From positions 1-22,687 of the forward strand of contig JAFGTL010000592.1 in assembly GCA_016934125.1 (NCBI GenBank): a stretch of DNA of 22,687 bases, in the 5' to 3' direction. Origin of the DNA: Candidatus Hydrogenedentota bacterium. GTDB taxonomy: Bacteria; Hydrogenedentota; Hydrogenedentia; Hydrogenedentales; SLHB01. A program made the position numbers and the translations under genes. The notes below the pieces were generated by a model. The model did not search any database and was not told where the DNA came from. It worked only from the letters and a program-made list of their open reading frames with translations. The first letter of the stretch is position 1. Every line of letters starts with the position of its first letter. Positions 8,461 through 15,197 of this stretch are shown here, piece by piece.

Positions 8461-9956
8461 TGGCCGGCCCCCTGGGCCGGGGCCAAGTCCATGGTGTCGA
8501 GCAGGGCATCGCGTTCCCGCGTGACGCGCCGTAGCGTGAGCCAGCGGCCGAAGGGCTTGCAGTCCCCGGCGCGGTAGAGGCGTTTGAGCCGGCGGGTGTG
8601 GGCCTGGCCCATGTCCGCGTAATCGAGCAGCCCGGTGAGTACGTCGAGCCGCTCGAGCTCCTCGAAGTTCACGCGGATCGCGGGCGTGCCGTCGGCCACG
8701 CGGACGCGCTCGTCGTCGTGGCCCACATAACGTTCCATGAGGCGATCGAGCTTGGCCGGACTCAGGATTTCGGCGCCCGAGTAGATGTGCTGGTGACTTT
8801 GAAGGAAGCTCAAGGGCACGGAGGGCCAGTTGTGGCGCATGTGGGACGAATGAGGCAGCGGCGGGCCTTCATCGAGGATCAGGAGCGACCACTGCTTGTC
8901 CGGCGACCACGGCCGATCGAACGGCGGCCCGGCCCACGGCTTCTTCCCGGGCCCCGCCCCGGGCGGCGGGTTCTCGGGGGCATCGGCGGGCACCGGCTCG
9001 ACGTGGACGAAGAGATCCTCGGCGGGCACGAGTTCATCGAAGGCGACGCGGGCCGCGTCCACGAGCGTGAGCGCATCGAAGTCGCGCTGGTAGCCCTCGG
9101 GGAACAGGGCCGCGTCGATGGGGCGCGGATACTTCCGCGTCATTTGACTGTGGGGCACGAGCATGTCGCCCGTCGAGCACACGATGAGCGTCGGGCACGC
9201 GATGCGATCCAGGTAGGCGATGGGGCTCAGATAATACCACGTGTCGGCCGAGAGATCCTTGCCGAACACCTGATAGGACAAGTCCGCCAGCCCGGTGACG
9301 GCGCACAGGACGGGCAGCGGGCTCGTGGCCTTGCTCTGTTGCGGATACTGGGAAGGGCCTTTGTTCACTTCGAGGTAGTTGAGGTTGTAGGCCAGGTTGA
9401 CCACGGGCATCTCGGCCGTGGTCGACGTCACCGGGAAGCACTCCGCGGCCATGGCGAGGGCCATGTAGCCGCCCGCACTGCCCCCGGCGATGTGGAGCCG
9501 CGTGCGATCGATGAAGGGCAGCCGCCGAACCCATTGGATGATGGCCCGGGACAGGTTGTAGCTGTTGCCCACAAACAGTTCGATGGGGTATTCGCCCTCG
9601 CCCCCGCCGTAATGGGCCGTGGTCACCGCCCAACCCGGCTTGCACCATTTCTTGGCGCCGTTCACGTCCATCTCGTAATGGACGTGGCACAGCGCCGGCA
9701 CCGGCCCCTCCTCGACATCGCTGCGCTGCACCACGAGCCGCGCCTGGCCCATCTTCGGCGCCCCGTGCACGTCGCGATAGGGCACGTTCACCGTCGCGAT
9801 CCCGAAGGGGCCGTCCTCCGCCACGTCGACAACCTCGACGGCCCCGTCGAATCCCTCCTCGCTCTGGACGAGGCCCGCCAGAAACGGCGCGCCGGCCGTG
9901 TCGGGCCCGGCGACGGGGGGCAGCAACAGGCACAACGCAACAACGAAATTCGTCAT
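8457..9956 (-). CDS. Secreted alpha/beta hydrolase (S9/esterase-like)
   Basis: A 499-aa protein with a hydrophobic N-terminus (MTNFVVALCLLLPPVAG), likely a Sec signal peptide. The nucleophile elbow LHIAGGSAGGYMALA puts the catalytic Ser at residue 160 in a GxSxGG context, as in prolyl-oligopeptidase-like and acyl-esterase-like hydrolases. CPTLIVCSTGDMLVPHSQ is the usual strand carrying the acid residue. The triad His may lie in LPHSSHMRHNW. A Pro/Gly-rich stretch near residues 325-345 (PENPPPGAGPGKKP) looks like a disordered loop inserted late in the fold. ATG at 9956 has a strong upstream GGAGG. The substrate cannot be told; neighbours with DUF1080 and fucosidase domains hint at polysaccharide or ester degradation. 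It lies 108 nt downstream of the DUF1080 gene on the same strand with no promoter seen between them. Confidence 0.8.
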   Translation of the reverse strand: MTNFVVALCLLLPPVAGPDTAGAPFLAGLVQSEEGFDGAVEVVDVAEDGPFGIATVNVPYRDVHGAPKMGQARLVVQRSDVEEGPVPALCHVHYEMDVNGAKKWCKPGWAVTTAHYGGGEGEYPIELFVGNSYNLSRAIIQWVRRLPFIDRTRLHIAGGSAGGYMALAMAAECFPVTSTTAEMPVVNLAYNLNYLEVNKGPSQYPQQSKATSPLPVLCAVTGLADLSYQVFGKDLSADTWYYLSPIAYLDRIACPTLIVCSTGDMLVPHSQMTRKYPRPIDAALFPEGYQRDFDALTLVDAARVAFDELVPAEDLFVHVEPVPADAPENPPPGAGPGKKPWAGPPFDRPWSPDKQWSLLILDEGPPLPHSSHMRHNWPSVPLSFLQSHQHIYSGAEILSPAKLDRLMERYVGHDDERVRVADGTPAIRVNFEELERLDVLTGLLDYADMGQAHTRRLKRLYRAGDCKPFGRWLTLRRVTRERDALLDTMDLAPAQGAGH

Positions 9957-9970
9957 GGTTCGCGCCTCCA

Positions 9971-10070
9971 GGCGGTTGGCCCCGTGCCCGGCCCGGCCGT
10001 CACAGGTGTGGGACCGGCGCCCCGCCGGTCATCCCCGGCGGTTGGCCCCGTGCCCAACCGGCCGTCACAG
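9971..10070. repeat. Direct repeat of ~35 bp flanking a hairpin
   Basis: GGCGGTTGGCCCCGTGCCC is followed by a short variable part and CGGCCGTCACAG. This unit occurs twice, at 9971-10005 and 10037-10070. Between the copies is a perfect 7-bp hairpin GACCGGC/GCCGGTC (10012-10030). The second copy contains the stop codon and last codon of the DUF1080 gene, so the first copy looks like a duplication of that gene end. Confidence 0.7.
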
Positions 10071-11366
10071 GGGCTTGATGCGTATGTTCCGGAAGGCTAC
10101 CTGGTTGTTGTGATCCTGCAGGGCGATGAACCCGCGCTGCAGCCGCAGCTTCAGCTTGTCGTGGCCCGCCATGTCCAGATCCTGGACGAGTTGGCCGTTC
10201 AGCACGGCCCGGGCGTGGGTGCCGTTCAAGGCGATCTCGACGGTGTTCCACTCGCCGGCCGGTTTGCCCGCATTGAGCCGGGGCTCCTGGGCGTCGTAAA
10301 ACGCGCCCGTGCCCTTATTCGTCACCGGTTTGCCATGGTCGCCCTGCAACTGAAACTCCATGCCGATCCGCGAGGCCCGCGCCGCCCGCGGCGCCCGCAG
10401 GTAGACTCCGCTGTTCCCGCCGCTCTCGATTTTCCACTCGAACCGCAACACGAAGTTCTCGTACCGATCCCGCGTGCGCACCGAACCGCCGCCGCTCTTC
10501 ACCCACTCGATCATGCCGTCCCGCACCCGGAACCCGTCCTGCGAACCCGTGATCACCCATCCGTTGAACGTCTTCCCGTCAAACAACGCGATCCAGCCGT
10601 CCGCCCGCTCTTCTTCGCTCAACCCCGAGTTGTCCGGCTCCCACGGCTCCGACTCGACCGCCAGCGCCATCTTCTCGTCGAGCGTGGCGAACGTCGCCGG
10701 CACGTCCGGCGCCACGAAACTCAGACTGCCCTGGGGATCCGCGGGCACCGCCCCTACCAGCAGCGGGCACGTCCCGGATGCCGCCTGCGCCGCCGCCTCC
10801 GACGTCACCACCACCATGGGTGCGCCTTCCGGCGCGGCCACGGCCGCATCGGGCGCGTATTTCAGGAATTCGGCCACGAGTTTCGCGCAGTCCGGACCGT
10901 CAATCCAATAAACCACCTTGGTTTGGCCCTTGAGCGCCTTGGCCGCGGTGGCCACGGCCGCCATGCGGAAATCCGGATCTTCCGGCGCATCCGCCCCGAA
11001 TACCCGGCAAACCGCGGACATCCGGTACTCCTTCGTCTCCCGCTGCGCCCTGTTCACCGCCTCAACCGCTTCACTCGACAAGCTCTTGCCCTTCTCGTCG
11101 AACCCGAACAGATCGAAGCACACGCTGTCCGCGCCCACATCGGCCAGCCGCGCGATGGTGCGCGCGAAGTCGTCGATGCTTGTCTCGGGCGCGATGAGGC
11201 GGGGCGTGTCGATGGCGCGGATCGTGAAGTTGTCCTTGCCGCGCATGAGGCCGCCGTTCTCCACGTGGAAGTCATACTTGTTGTAATCCTTGGCGCAGGC
11301 AACTCCCGGAACGGCCAAGGCGAGGGCGATCAGCGCGACCTCGGCCGCGTAAGTGATGGTTCTCAC
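10065..11366 (-). CDS. Secreted protein with C-terminal DUF1080 (3-keto-disaccharide hydrolase-type) domain
   Basis: A 433-aa exported protein. The start is taken as GTG at 11366 because AGGAG lies just upstream and a signal peptide follows at once (VRTITYAAEVALIALALAVP). The longer reading to 11423 would bury the signal peptide. Residues ~25-240 include GGLMRGKDNFTIRAIDTPRL and IARLADVGADSVCFDLFGFD, vaguely like the start of a glycosidase TIM barrel, but I cannot name this part. The DUF1080 beta-sandwich begins with GWIALFDGKTFNGW and continues through GGNSGVYLRAP, GMEFQLQGDHG, GEWNTVEIALNG and GFIALQDHNNQVAFRNIRIKPL. DUF1080 domains are known as laminin-G-like and include 3-keto-glycoside hydrolases. 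Probable role is periplasmic carbohydrate turnover; the substrate is unknown. Confidence 0.85.
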   Translation of the reverse strand: MRTITYAAEVALIALALAVPGVACAKDYNKYDFHVENGGLMRGKDNFTIRAIDTPRLIAPETSIDDFARTIARLADVGADSVCFDLFGFDEKGKSLSSEAVEAVNRAQRETKEYRMSAVCRVFGADAPEDPDFRMAAVATAAKALKGQTKVVYWIDGPDCAKLVAEFLKYAPDAAVAAPEGAPMVVVTSEAAAQAASGTCPLLVGAVPADPQGSLSFVAPDVPATFATLDEKMALAVESEPWEPDNSGLSEEERADGWIALFDGKTFNGWVITGSQDGFRVRDGMIEWVKSGGGSVRTRDRYENFVLRFEWKIESGGNSGVYLRAPRAARASRIGMEFQLQGDHGKPVTNKGTGAFYDAQEPRLNAGKPAGEWNTVEIALNGTHARAVLNGQLVQDLDMAGHDKLKLRLQRGFIALQDHNNQVAFRNIRIKPL

Positions 11367-11404
11367 GTCGAATCTCCTGTGTTGGGCACCGAAACCCGAA
11401 CCAC

Positions 11405-11434
11405 AATGTAGCAGATTCCGCACCCGTCAGTGAA
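11405..11434 (-). promoter_or_regulatory. Probable sigma-70 promoter of the DUF1080 gene
   Basis: Read on the minus strand: TTCACT, 18 nt, then TACATT, with TG one base before the -10 (extended -10). The predicted start is about 30 nt before the GTG start codon. It is divergent from the channel promoter 45 nt away. Confidence 0.5.
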
Positions 11435-11478
11435 GGGCCGCGGCGCCCCGCGTTCGGAACGGCCGGCAGCGAACGGCC

Positions 11479-11507
11479 TTGACAGGTGCGGCCCGGGTGC
11501 GTACATT
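11479..11507 (+). promoter_or_regulatory. Sigma-70 promoter of the channel gene
   Basis: A perfect TTGACA (11479-11484), a 17-nt spacer and TACATT (11502-11507, 4 of 6 matches). The predicted start near 11514 gives a short leader of about 38 nt before the GTG start. Confidence 0.7.
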
Positions 11508-11551
11508 CCGGCTGAGGACGATTGGGGGACGGGAAGGGGAGGACGCTCAGG

Positions 11552-12646
11552 GTGATTCGCAGGATACACCGCCTCCTGCGCCGGCTCATGCGGGGCAACC
11601 CCTTTGTCCGATTGCTCGTGGCGATCTTCGTCCTCTGGGTTGCCGCGGCCGTGTTCCTGCGGTTCACCGAGGGCATGAGCAACGACGAGTTCGGCTCCAT
11701 GTCCAAGGCCATGTGGAACATCGCCGTCTACCTTTTCAGCGGCATGGACAGCGGCGAACCCCAGACGGGGGCCGGCAAGTGCGGCGTCGTGTTCGTGCTG
11801 GTGTTGAGCGCGGGCGTGGTGGCGGTGTTCACGGGCGAAATCGCTTCGTTCCTGGTGGAAAACCGATTGGGGAGCAAGAGAAAAATGCCTGCCTACAGCC
11901 TCAAGGGCCATTTCGTCATCTGCAACTGGAACGACAAGGCCGTCCCCATCATCCGCGAACTCCATGCGGACGTCGTCAAGGACAAGCGCCCCATCGTAGT
12001 CATCAGCGAGGCCGTCGATGCCGCCGAACTCCCCGACGAGGACGACGATCCGTCCTTTCAGGAGGTGTATCTCATCAAGGGCGATCCCGCCAATGAGACG
12101 ATCCTCCGCCGGGCCAACGCGGGCCAGGCCCACTCCGTCATCGTCCTGGCCGATCCGGCCGACGCCGAGCTGGCCGACGCGAAATCCATCCTCATCGCCA
12201 TGGCCGCACGCGCCGTGTGCGCCGGTGCCGACGGCCCGGGCCCCCATGTCTGCGTCGAGGGCGTGTCGCCGCAGAACGTGGGCCATCTGCGCCGTGCGGG
12301 GGCGGACGAGATCGTGTCGGCATCCGATTTCGGCATGATGCTGCTCGCGCAAACGGCGCTGAACCACGGCCTCGGCCGGGTGTATCGGGACTTGCTGAGG
12401 GAATCGGACGATACGAACGAGGTGTACACCGTGCCGGTGCCGGAGGCCTTCATCGGCAAGACCTTCGAGGAACTGGGCGCGGCCATGTTCGCGAACCGCA
12501 AGGGCAACGACAACCCGGCGATCCTGATCGGCGTCCGGACTGCGGACGGCTTCGAGGTGAATCCCCGGGGCGAACAGTCCAGGCGGATGATGGCGGGCGA
12601 CGAGGCGGTGGTTATCGCCTTTGAACGGCCCGATTCGCTCGTGTAG
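11552..12646 (+). CDS. RCK/TrkA-N-type ion channel with atypical selectivity filter
   Basis: A 364-aa membrane protein. GTG at 11552 is chosen because GGGGAGGA lies 8-14 nt upstream; a TTG 30 nt earlier is the only longer option. Layout: basic N-terminus, TM1 about 18-36 (FVRLLVAIFVLWVAAAVFL), pore helix about 52-62, filter region LFSGMDSGEPQTG, TM2 about 77-101, then a cytosolic RCK-like domain from 118 (KGHFVICNWNDKAVPIIREL) and a TrkA-C-like end (VPVPEAFIGKTFEELG). The canonical K+ filter TVGYG is absent, and the Rossmann Gly motif is degenerate. Bacterial relatives of plant CASTOR/POLLUX channels share such a layout. Ion selectivity is therefore open. It ends 6 nt from the convergent rfbB stop. 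Confidence 0.82.
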   Translation: MIRRIHRLLRRLMRGNPFVRLLVAIFVLWVAAAVFLRFTEGMSNDEFGSMSKAMWNIAVYLFSGMDSGEPQTGAGKCGVVFVLVLSAGVVAVFTGEIASFLVENRLGSKRKMPAYSLKGHFVICNWNDKAVPIIRELHADVVKDKRPIVVISEAVDAAELPDEDDDPSFQEVYLIKGDPANETILRRANAGQAHSVIVLADPADAELADAKSILIAMAARAVCAGADGPGPHVCVEGVSPQNVGHLRRAGADEIVSASDFGMMLLAQTALNHGLGRVYRDLLRESDDTNEVYTVPVPEAFIGKTFEELGAAMFANRKGNDNPAILIGVRTADGFEVNPRGEQSRRMMAGDEAVVIAFERPDSLV

Positions 12647-12652
12647 CGCCCC

Positions 12653-13651
12653 CTACCGGTTGGCGTACTGCCGTCGGTAGTATTCGAGAAACTCGCCGCT
12701 CTTGATCTTCCGCCACCACCACTCGTTCTCCTGATACCAGCGGACGGTGGCCGCGATCCCCTCGTCCCAGTCCATCTGCGGGCGCCAGCCGAGGGCCTTC
12801 AGTTTCGACGCGTCGATCGAGTAGCGGCGGTCGTGGCCGGGCCGATCCTTCACGGGCCTGATGAGATCCGCGCCCCGGCCGGTGAGTTCGAGGATGCGAT
12901 GGGTGAGGGCGATGTTCTCGCGCTCGTTTTCGCCGGCGATGTTGTAGATCTCGCCGGGGGCGCCGTGGCGGAGCACGCAGTCGAGGCCGCGGCAGTGATC
13001 GTCCACGTACAGCCAGTCGCGCACGTTCCTGCCGTCGCCGTACAACGGAAGCGGCTCGTTGTCGATGGCGTTCGTCGTGAACAACGGCAGCACCTTCTCC
13101 GGATACTGATAGGGGCCGTAGGTGTTCGAGCCCCGCGAGATCGACACCGGCACGCCGAAGGTGTGGAAATACGACAGGCCGAGCAGTTCGCCGCCCGCCT
13201 TGCTCGCCGAATAGGGATTGCGCGGGCCGACGGGATCCGTCTCTTTGAACGAGCCTTCGTCGATGCTCCCGTAGACTTCGTCCGTCGACACCAGCAGCAC
13301 CCGCTCGGCGCCATGGCGCCGGGCCGCCTCGAGCAGGTTGTACACCCCCGTGACATTCGTCTCGATGAATTCGTCCGCGCCGAGGATGCTGCGATCCACG
13401 TGCGAACCGGCCGCGAAATTCACCACGACGTCGCACCGCTCGACGGCCGGCCCGATGGCGTCCGCGTCGGCGATGTCGCCCCGCACGAAGCTGTAGCGCG
13501 CGTCGTCGATGCCGCGCAGGTTGTCGAGGTTGCCCGCATACGTCAGCTTGTCGAAGTTGACGATCTCGAGCGCCGGATACGCCGCGAGTTGATAGCGGAT
13601 GAAGTTCGAGCCGATGAACCCGGCGCCGCCGGTGACGAGCATGCGCGTCAT
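12653..13651 (-). CDS. rfbB: dTDP-glucose 4,6-dehydratase
   Basis: A 332-aa NAD-dependent short-chain-dehydrogenase-type enzyme of the dTDP-L-rhamnose pathway (product dTDP-4-keto-6-deoxyglucose). Seen: TGGAGFIGSNFIRY (NAD loop), FAAGSHVDRSI, the catalytic triplet Thr123-Asp124-Glu125 in VSTDEVYGS, Tyr147-x3-Lys151 in NPYSASKAGGE, RGSNTYGPYQYPEKVLPLF, and RPGHDRRYSID. These fit RmlB rather than a UDP-sugar epimerase, although that neighbour family is close. Start: ATG at 13651 with GGGAGG upstream and ATGA overlap with rfbD. An open frame extends upstream through rfbD but is only a frame coincidence. The partners rfbA and rfbC are not in the window. Confidence 0.95.
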   Translation of the reverse strand: MTRMLVTGGAGFIGSNFIRYQLAAYPALEIVNFDKLTYAGNLDNLRGIDDARYSFVRGDIADADAIGPAVERCDVVVNFAAGSHVDRSILGADEFIETNVTGVYNLLEAARRHGAERVLLVSTDEVYGSIDEGSFKETDPVGPRNPYSASKAGGELLGLSYFHTFGVPVSISRGSNTYGPYQYPEKVLPLFTTNAIDNEPLPLYGDGRNVRDWLYVDDHCRGLDCVLRHGAPGEIYNIAGENERENIALTHRILELTGRGADLIRPVKDRPGHDRRYSIDASKLKALGWRPQMDWDEGIAATVRWYQENEWWWRKIKSGEFLEYYRRQYANR

Positions 13652-14496
13652 GCCGTTGCCTCCCTTCGCGCCATGTAGTCGCGCAACGCGTCGTGCCACG
13701 GGCGCATCGCAAACCCCGACGCCTCGGTGAGCGCCTCCGTGGCCAGCACCGAGTAGGCGGGCCGCGGCGCCTTCGTCGGGAACGCGGACGCCCGGCACGG
13801 TTCGACGGACGTCTCGAGGCCGGCGAGGGCGAGGATGGCTTGGGCGAATTCGTAGCGCGAGCACGAGCCCGCGTTCACCGCGTGGAACGTGCCGTAGGCC
13901 GCGGTGCCGCACAGGGCGCGCGTGGCCTGCGCAAGATCGAGGGTGTGCGTCGGCGAGCCCACCTCGTCCTCGACGACGCGCAGCACCGGCCGCTCCGCGG
14001 CGGCCCGCAGGATCTTCTCGACGAAGTTGTTGCCGCCCGGGCCGTACAGCCAGGCCGTGCGGATGATGAAGTGAGACGGCGCCGCCTCGCGCGTCGCCGT
14101 TTCGCCGGCCGCTTTGGATGCGGCGTATTCGCCTTGCGGCGCGACGGGATCGAAGGGCTCGTACGGGGTGGTGTGATCGCCGCTGAACACGAAATCGGTG
14201 CTGTAATAGACCACCGGCGCTCCGGCCTCGGCCGCCGCCCGGGCCACGCAGGCCGCCCCGAACTCGTTTGTGCGGAACGCCCCCTGCGGATCCGCCTCCG
14301 CCCCCTCCACGTCCGTGTACGCCGCCGCGTTCAGCACCAGATCCGGGCGCCACTCCGCCACCGCCGCCCGCACCTGATCCATCTGGGCCACGTCCACCTC
14401 GGGCAAGTCCACGCCCGTGACCGGGCCGGCTTCCTCGAACTCCGCAACCAGATCCCGGCCCAGTTGCCCTTTCGCTCCGAAGATAAGTGTGCGCAT
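13648..14496 (-). CDS. rfbD: dTDP-4-dehydrorhamnose reductase
   Basis: A 282-aa NAD(P)H-dependent reductase for the last step of dTDP-L-rhamnose synthesis. Seen: MRTLIFGAKGQLGRDL (nucleotide loop), LVLNAAAYTDVEGAE, YYSTDFVFSGD, the catalytic Tyr124-x3-Lys128 in GEYAASKAAGE, and RTAWLYGPGGNNFVEKIL. Compared with typical RmlD, STDYVFDG is STDFVFSG, a mild change. ATG at 14496 is preferred over the longer frame since the conserved domain starts exactly there and AGAGAGAGAGG lies upstream. It is cotranscribed with and overlaps rfbB by 4 nt. The product feeds O-antigen or other rhamnose-containing surface polysaccharide. Confidence 0.93.
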   Translation of the reverse strand: MRTLIFGAKGQLGRDLVAEFEEAGPVTGVDLPEVDVAQMDQVRAAVAEWRPDLVLNAAAYTDVEGAEADPQGAFRTNEFGAACVARAAAEAGAPVVYYSTDFVFSGDHTTPYEPFDPVAPQGEYAASKAAGETATREAAPSHFIIRTAWLYGPGGNNFVEKILRAAAERPVLRVVEDEVGSPTHTLDLAQATRALCGTAAYGTFHAVNAGSCSRYEFAQAILALAGLETSVEPCRASAFPTKAPRPAYSVLATEALTEASGFAMRPWHDALRDYMARREATA

Positions 14497-14519
14497 AGGC
14501 CTCTCTCTCTGCCGGCCGC

Positions 14520-14548
14520 ATTGTATCAAGGGCATGGCGCGCGAGCAA
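14520..14548 (-). promoter_or_regulatory. Probable sigma-70 promoter of rfbD-rfbB
   Basis: Minus strand: TTGCTC, 17 nt, TACAAT (5 of 6 matches). The predicted start is about 17 nt before the rfbD start codon. Confidence 0.55.
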
Positions 14549-14572
14549 CGCGCCTCACGCATCCCGGGCGAC

Positions 14573-14631
14573 GGGATTCGGGGACATGTTCAGAGCGGAG
14601 TCCCCGACGCGAACACGTGTCCCCGAATCCC
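14573..14631. repeat. Inverted-repeat element (about 59 bp), MITE/REP-like
   Basis: The left arm GGGATTCGGGGACATGTT (14573-14590) is complementary to the right arm AACACGTGTCCCCGAATCCC (14612-14631), with a 2-nt bulge and a 21-nt GC-rich centre. It contains no ORF. It lies in the spacer between the rfbD promoter and the small RNA locus. The long near-perfect arms suggest a mobile or interspersed palindromic element. Confidence 0.7.
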
Positions 14632-14728
14632 CCTCTCGCCGGCAACGGCCTCTTGAGGCCATGCGCAAACCGGCGCTACGTGAGGCAACGCGCCCCGCGA
14701 GCGATTCGCACCCTTTGCACAATTCCCC

Positions 14729-14756
14729 TTAAGTTCCACGCCGAACCCGCCGATAC
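14729..14756 (+). promoter_or_regulatory. Sigma-28 (FliA)-like promoter of small RNA 1
   Basis: TTAAGTTC (14729-14736), 12 nt, then GCCGATAC (14749-14756). The known FliA consensus is TAAAGTTT-N11-GCCGATAA, so the -10 matches 7 of 8 and the -35 octamer 6 of 8 with one extra spacer base. Confidence 0.6.
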
Positions 14757-14762
14757 ATAGAG

Positions 14763-14911
14763 TGTCCGGTCAAGCAACCACTGGCAAGGACAGGGGAACA
14801 GTTGAAGTCGAATACCGGCGTGGCCATCCCTCCACGCTGGTTGCGACAATGTTCCAAGCTTACCCTCCATGAATTCGCCACAATCCCCCATAGTTGTGGC
14901 GTTTTCCTTTT
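14763..14911 (+). ncRNA. Candidate small RNA 1 of a tandem pair
   Basis: A predicted free-standing transcript of about 149 nt, from a sigma-28-like promoter to an intrinsic terminator. It holds a 10-bp hairpin (14814-14841, ACCGGCGTGG paired with CCACGCTGGT, one G-U). It shares blocks in the same order with small RNA 2: CGATAxATxGAGTG at the start, GACAGGG (14789), AAGTCGA (14805), and CTTACCCTC (14859-14867) just before the terminator stem. No coding frame with a ribosome site fits, and no gene follows on the same strand within reach, so it is not a leader. Expression and family are inferred; I do not recognise it as a known RNA class. Confidence 0.6.
14876..14911 (+). terminator. Intrinsic terminator of small RNA 1
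   Basis: CGCCACAA (14876-14883), a 10-nt loop, and TTGTGGCG (14894-14901) form a perfect 8-bp stem. It is followed by TTTTCCTTTT. Confidence 0.8.
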
Positions 14912-14949
14912 GTAGATAACTCCACTGCATTCAAATACCGCTCCGCCCC

Positions 14950-14976
14950 TCAAGTCTCGCGCGATCCTGCCGATAG
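14950..14976 (+). promoter_or_regulatory. Sigma-28 (FliA)-like promoter of small RNA 2
   Basis: TCAAGTCT (14950-14957), exactly 11 nt, then GCCGATAG (14969-14976). Against TAAAGTTT-N11-GCCGATAA this is 6 of 8 and 7 of 8 with ideal spacing. It lies 38 nt after the first terminator. Confidence 0.65.
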
Positions 14977-14982
14977 ATGGAG

Positions 14983-15167
14983 TGGATGGCCGAGACAGGG
15001 AGGTCAAGGCCCGCGCGACAGGGAAGTCGATTTTTATCGGACCTGCGGTCGGCCGAAAGGCCGGGTAGGGCGACAGTCCCGACGTCCTGCGACGGAGTAT
15101 CCGGTTCCGTAAAGGTCTTACCCTCGTGAGTGCGCTATGGCGACGTGTCATAGCGCATTTATCTTTT
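14983..15167 (+). ncRNA. Candidate small RNA 2 of a tandem pair
   Basis: A predicted transcript of about 185 nt between a sigma-28-like promoter and its own terminator. Local folds visible: CGAT-TTTT-ATCG (15028-15039), CGGCC-GAAA-GGCCG with a GNRA loop (15050-15063), and ACGGA/TCCGT (15092-15110). It shares GACAGGG (15017), AAGTCGA (15024) and CTTACCCTC (15117-15125) with small RNA 1, in the same order and at similar distance to the terminator. A 50-codon frame from the ATG at 14977 begins at the promoter edge with no ribosome site, so I treat the unit as non-coding. It ends 31 nt before the convergent truA stop. Confidence 0.62.
15131..15167 (+). terminator. Intrinsic terminator of small RNA 2
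   Basis: TGCGCTATG (15131-15139) pairs perfectly with CATAGCGCA (15149-15157) around a 9-nt loop. It is followed by TTTATCTTTT. It may also insulate convergent truA transcription. Confidence 0.78.
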
Positions 15168-15197
15168 GTGCGGGCGGGGGCGGGTTGCGCGGGCGGT

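Noticed and set aside
8598..11411. A 937-codon open frame on the plus strand
   Set aside because: It lies antisense to the hydrolase and DUF1080 genes, is His/Arg-rich without any known motif, and is a GC-skew shadow of their codon usage.
12653..14548. A 631-codon frame reading from rfbB through rfbD
   Set aside because: The rfbB domain begins at its own ATG (13651) with a ribosome site; the upstream part is the wrong frame of rfbD and is Gly/Arg-rich with no homology.
14977..15129. A 50-codon frame inside small RNA 2
   Set aside because: Its ATG abuts the -10 element, there is no ribosome site, and the predicted transcript would start within the frame.
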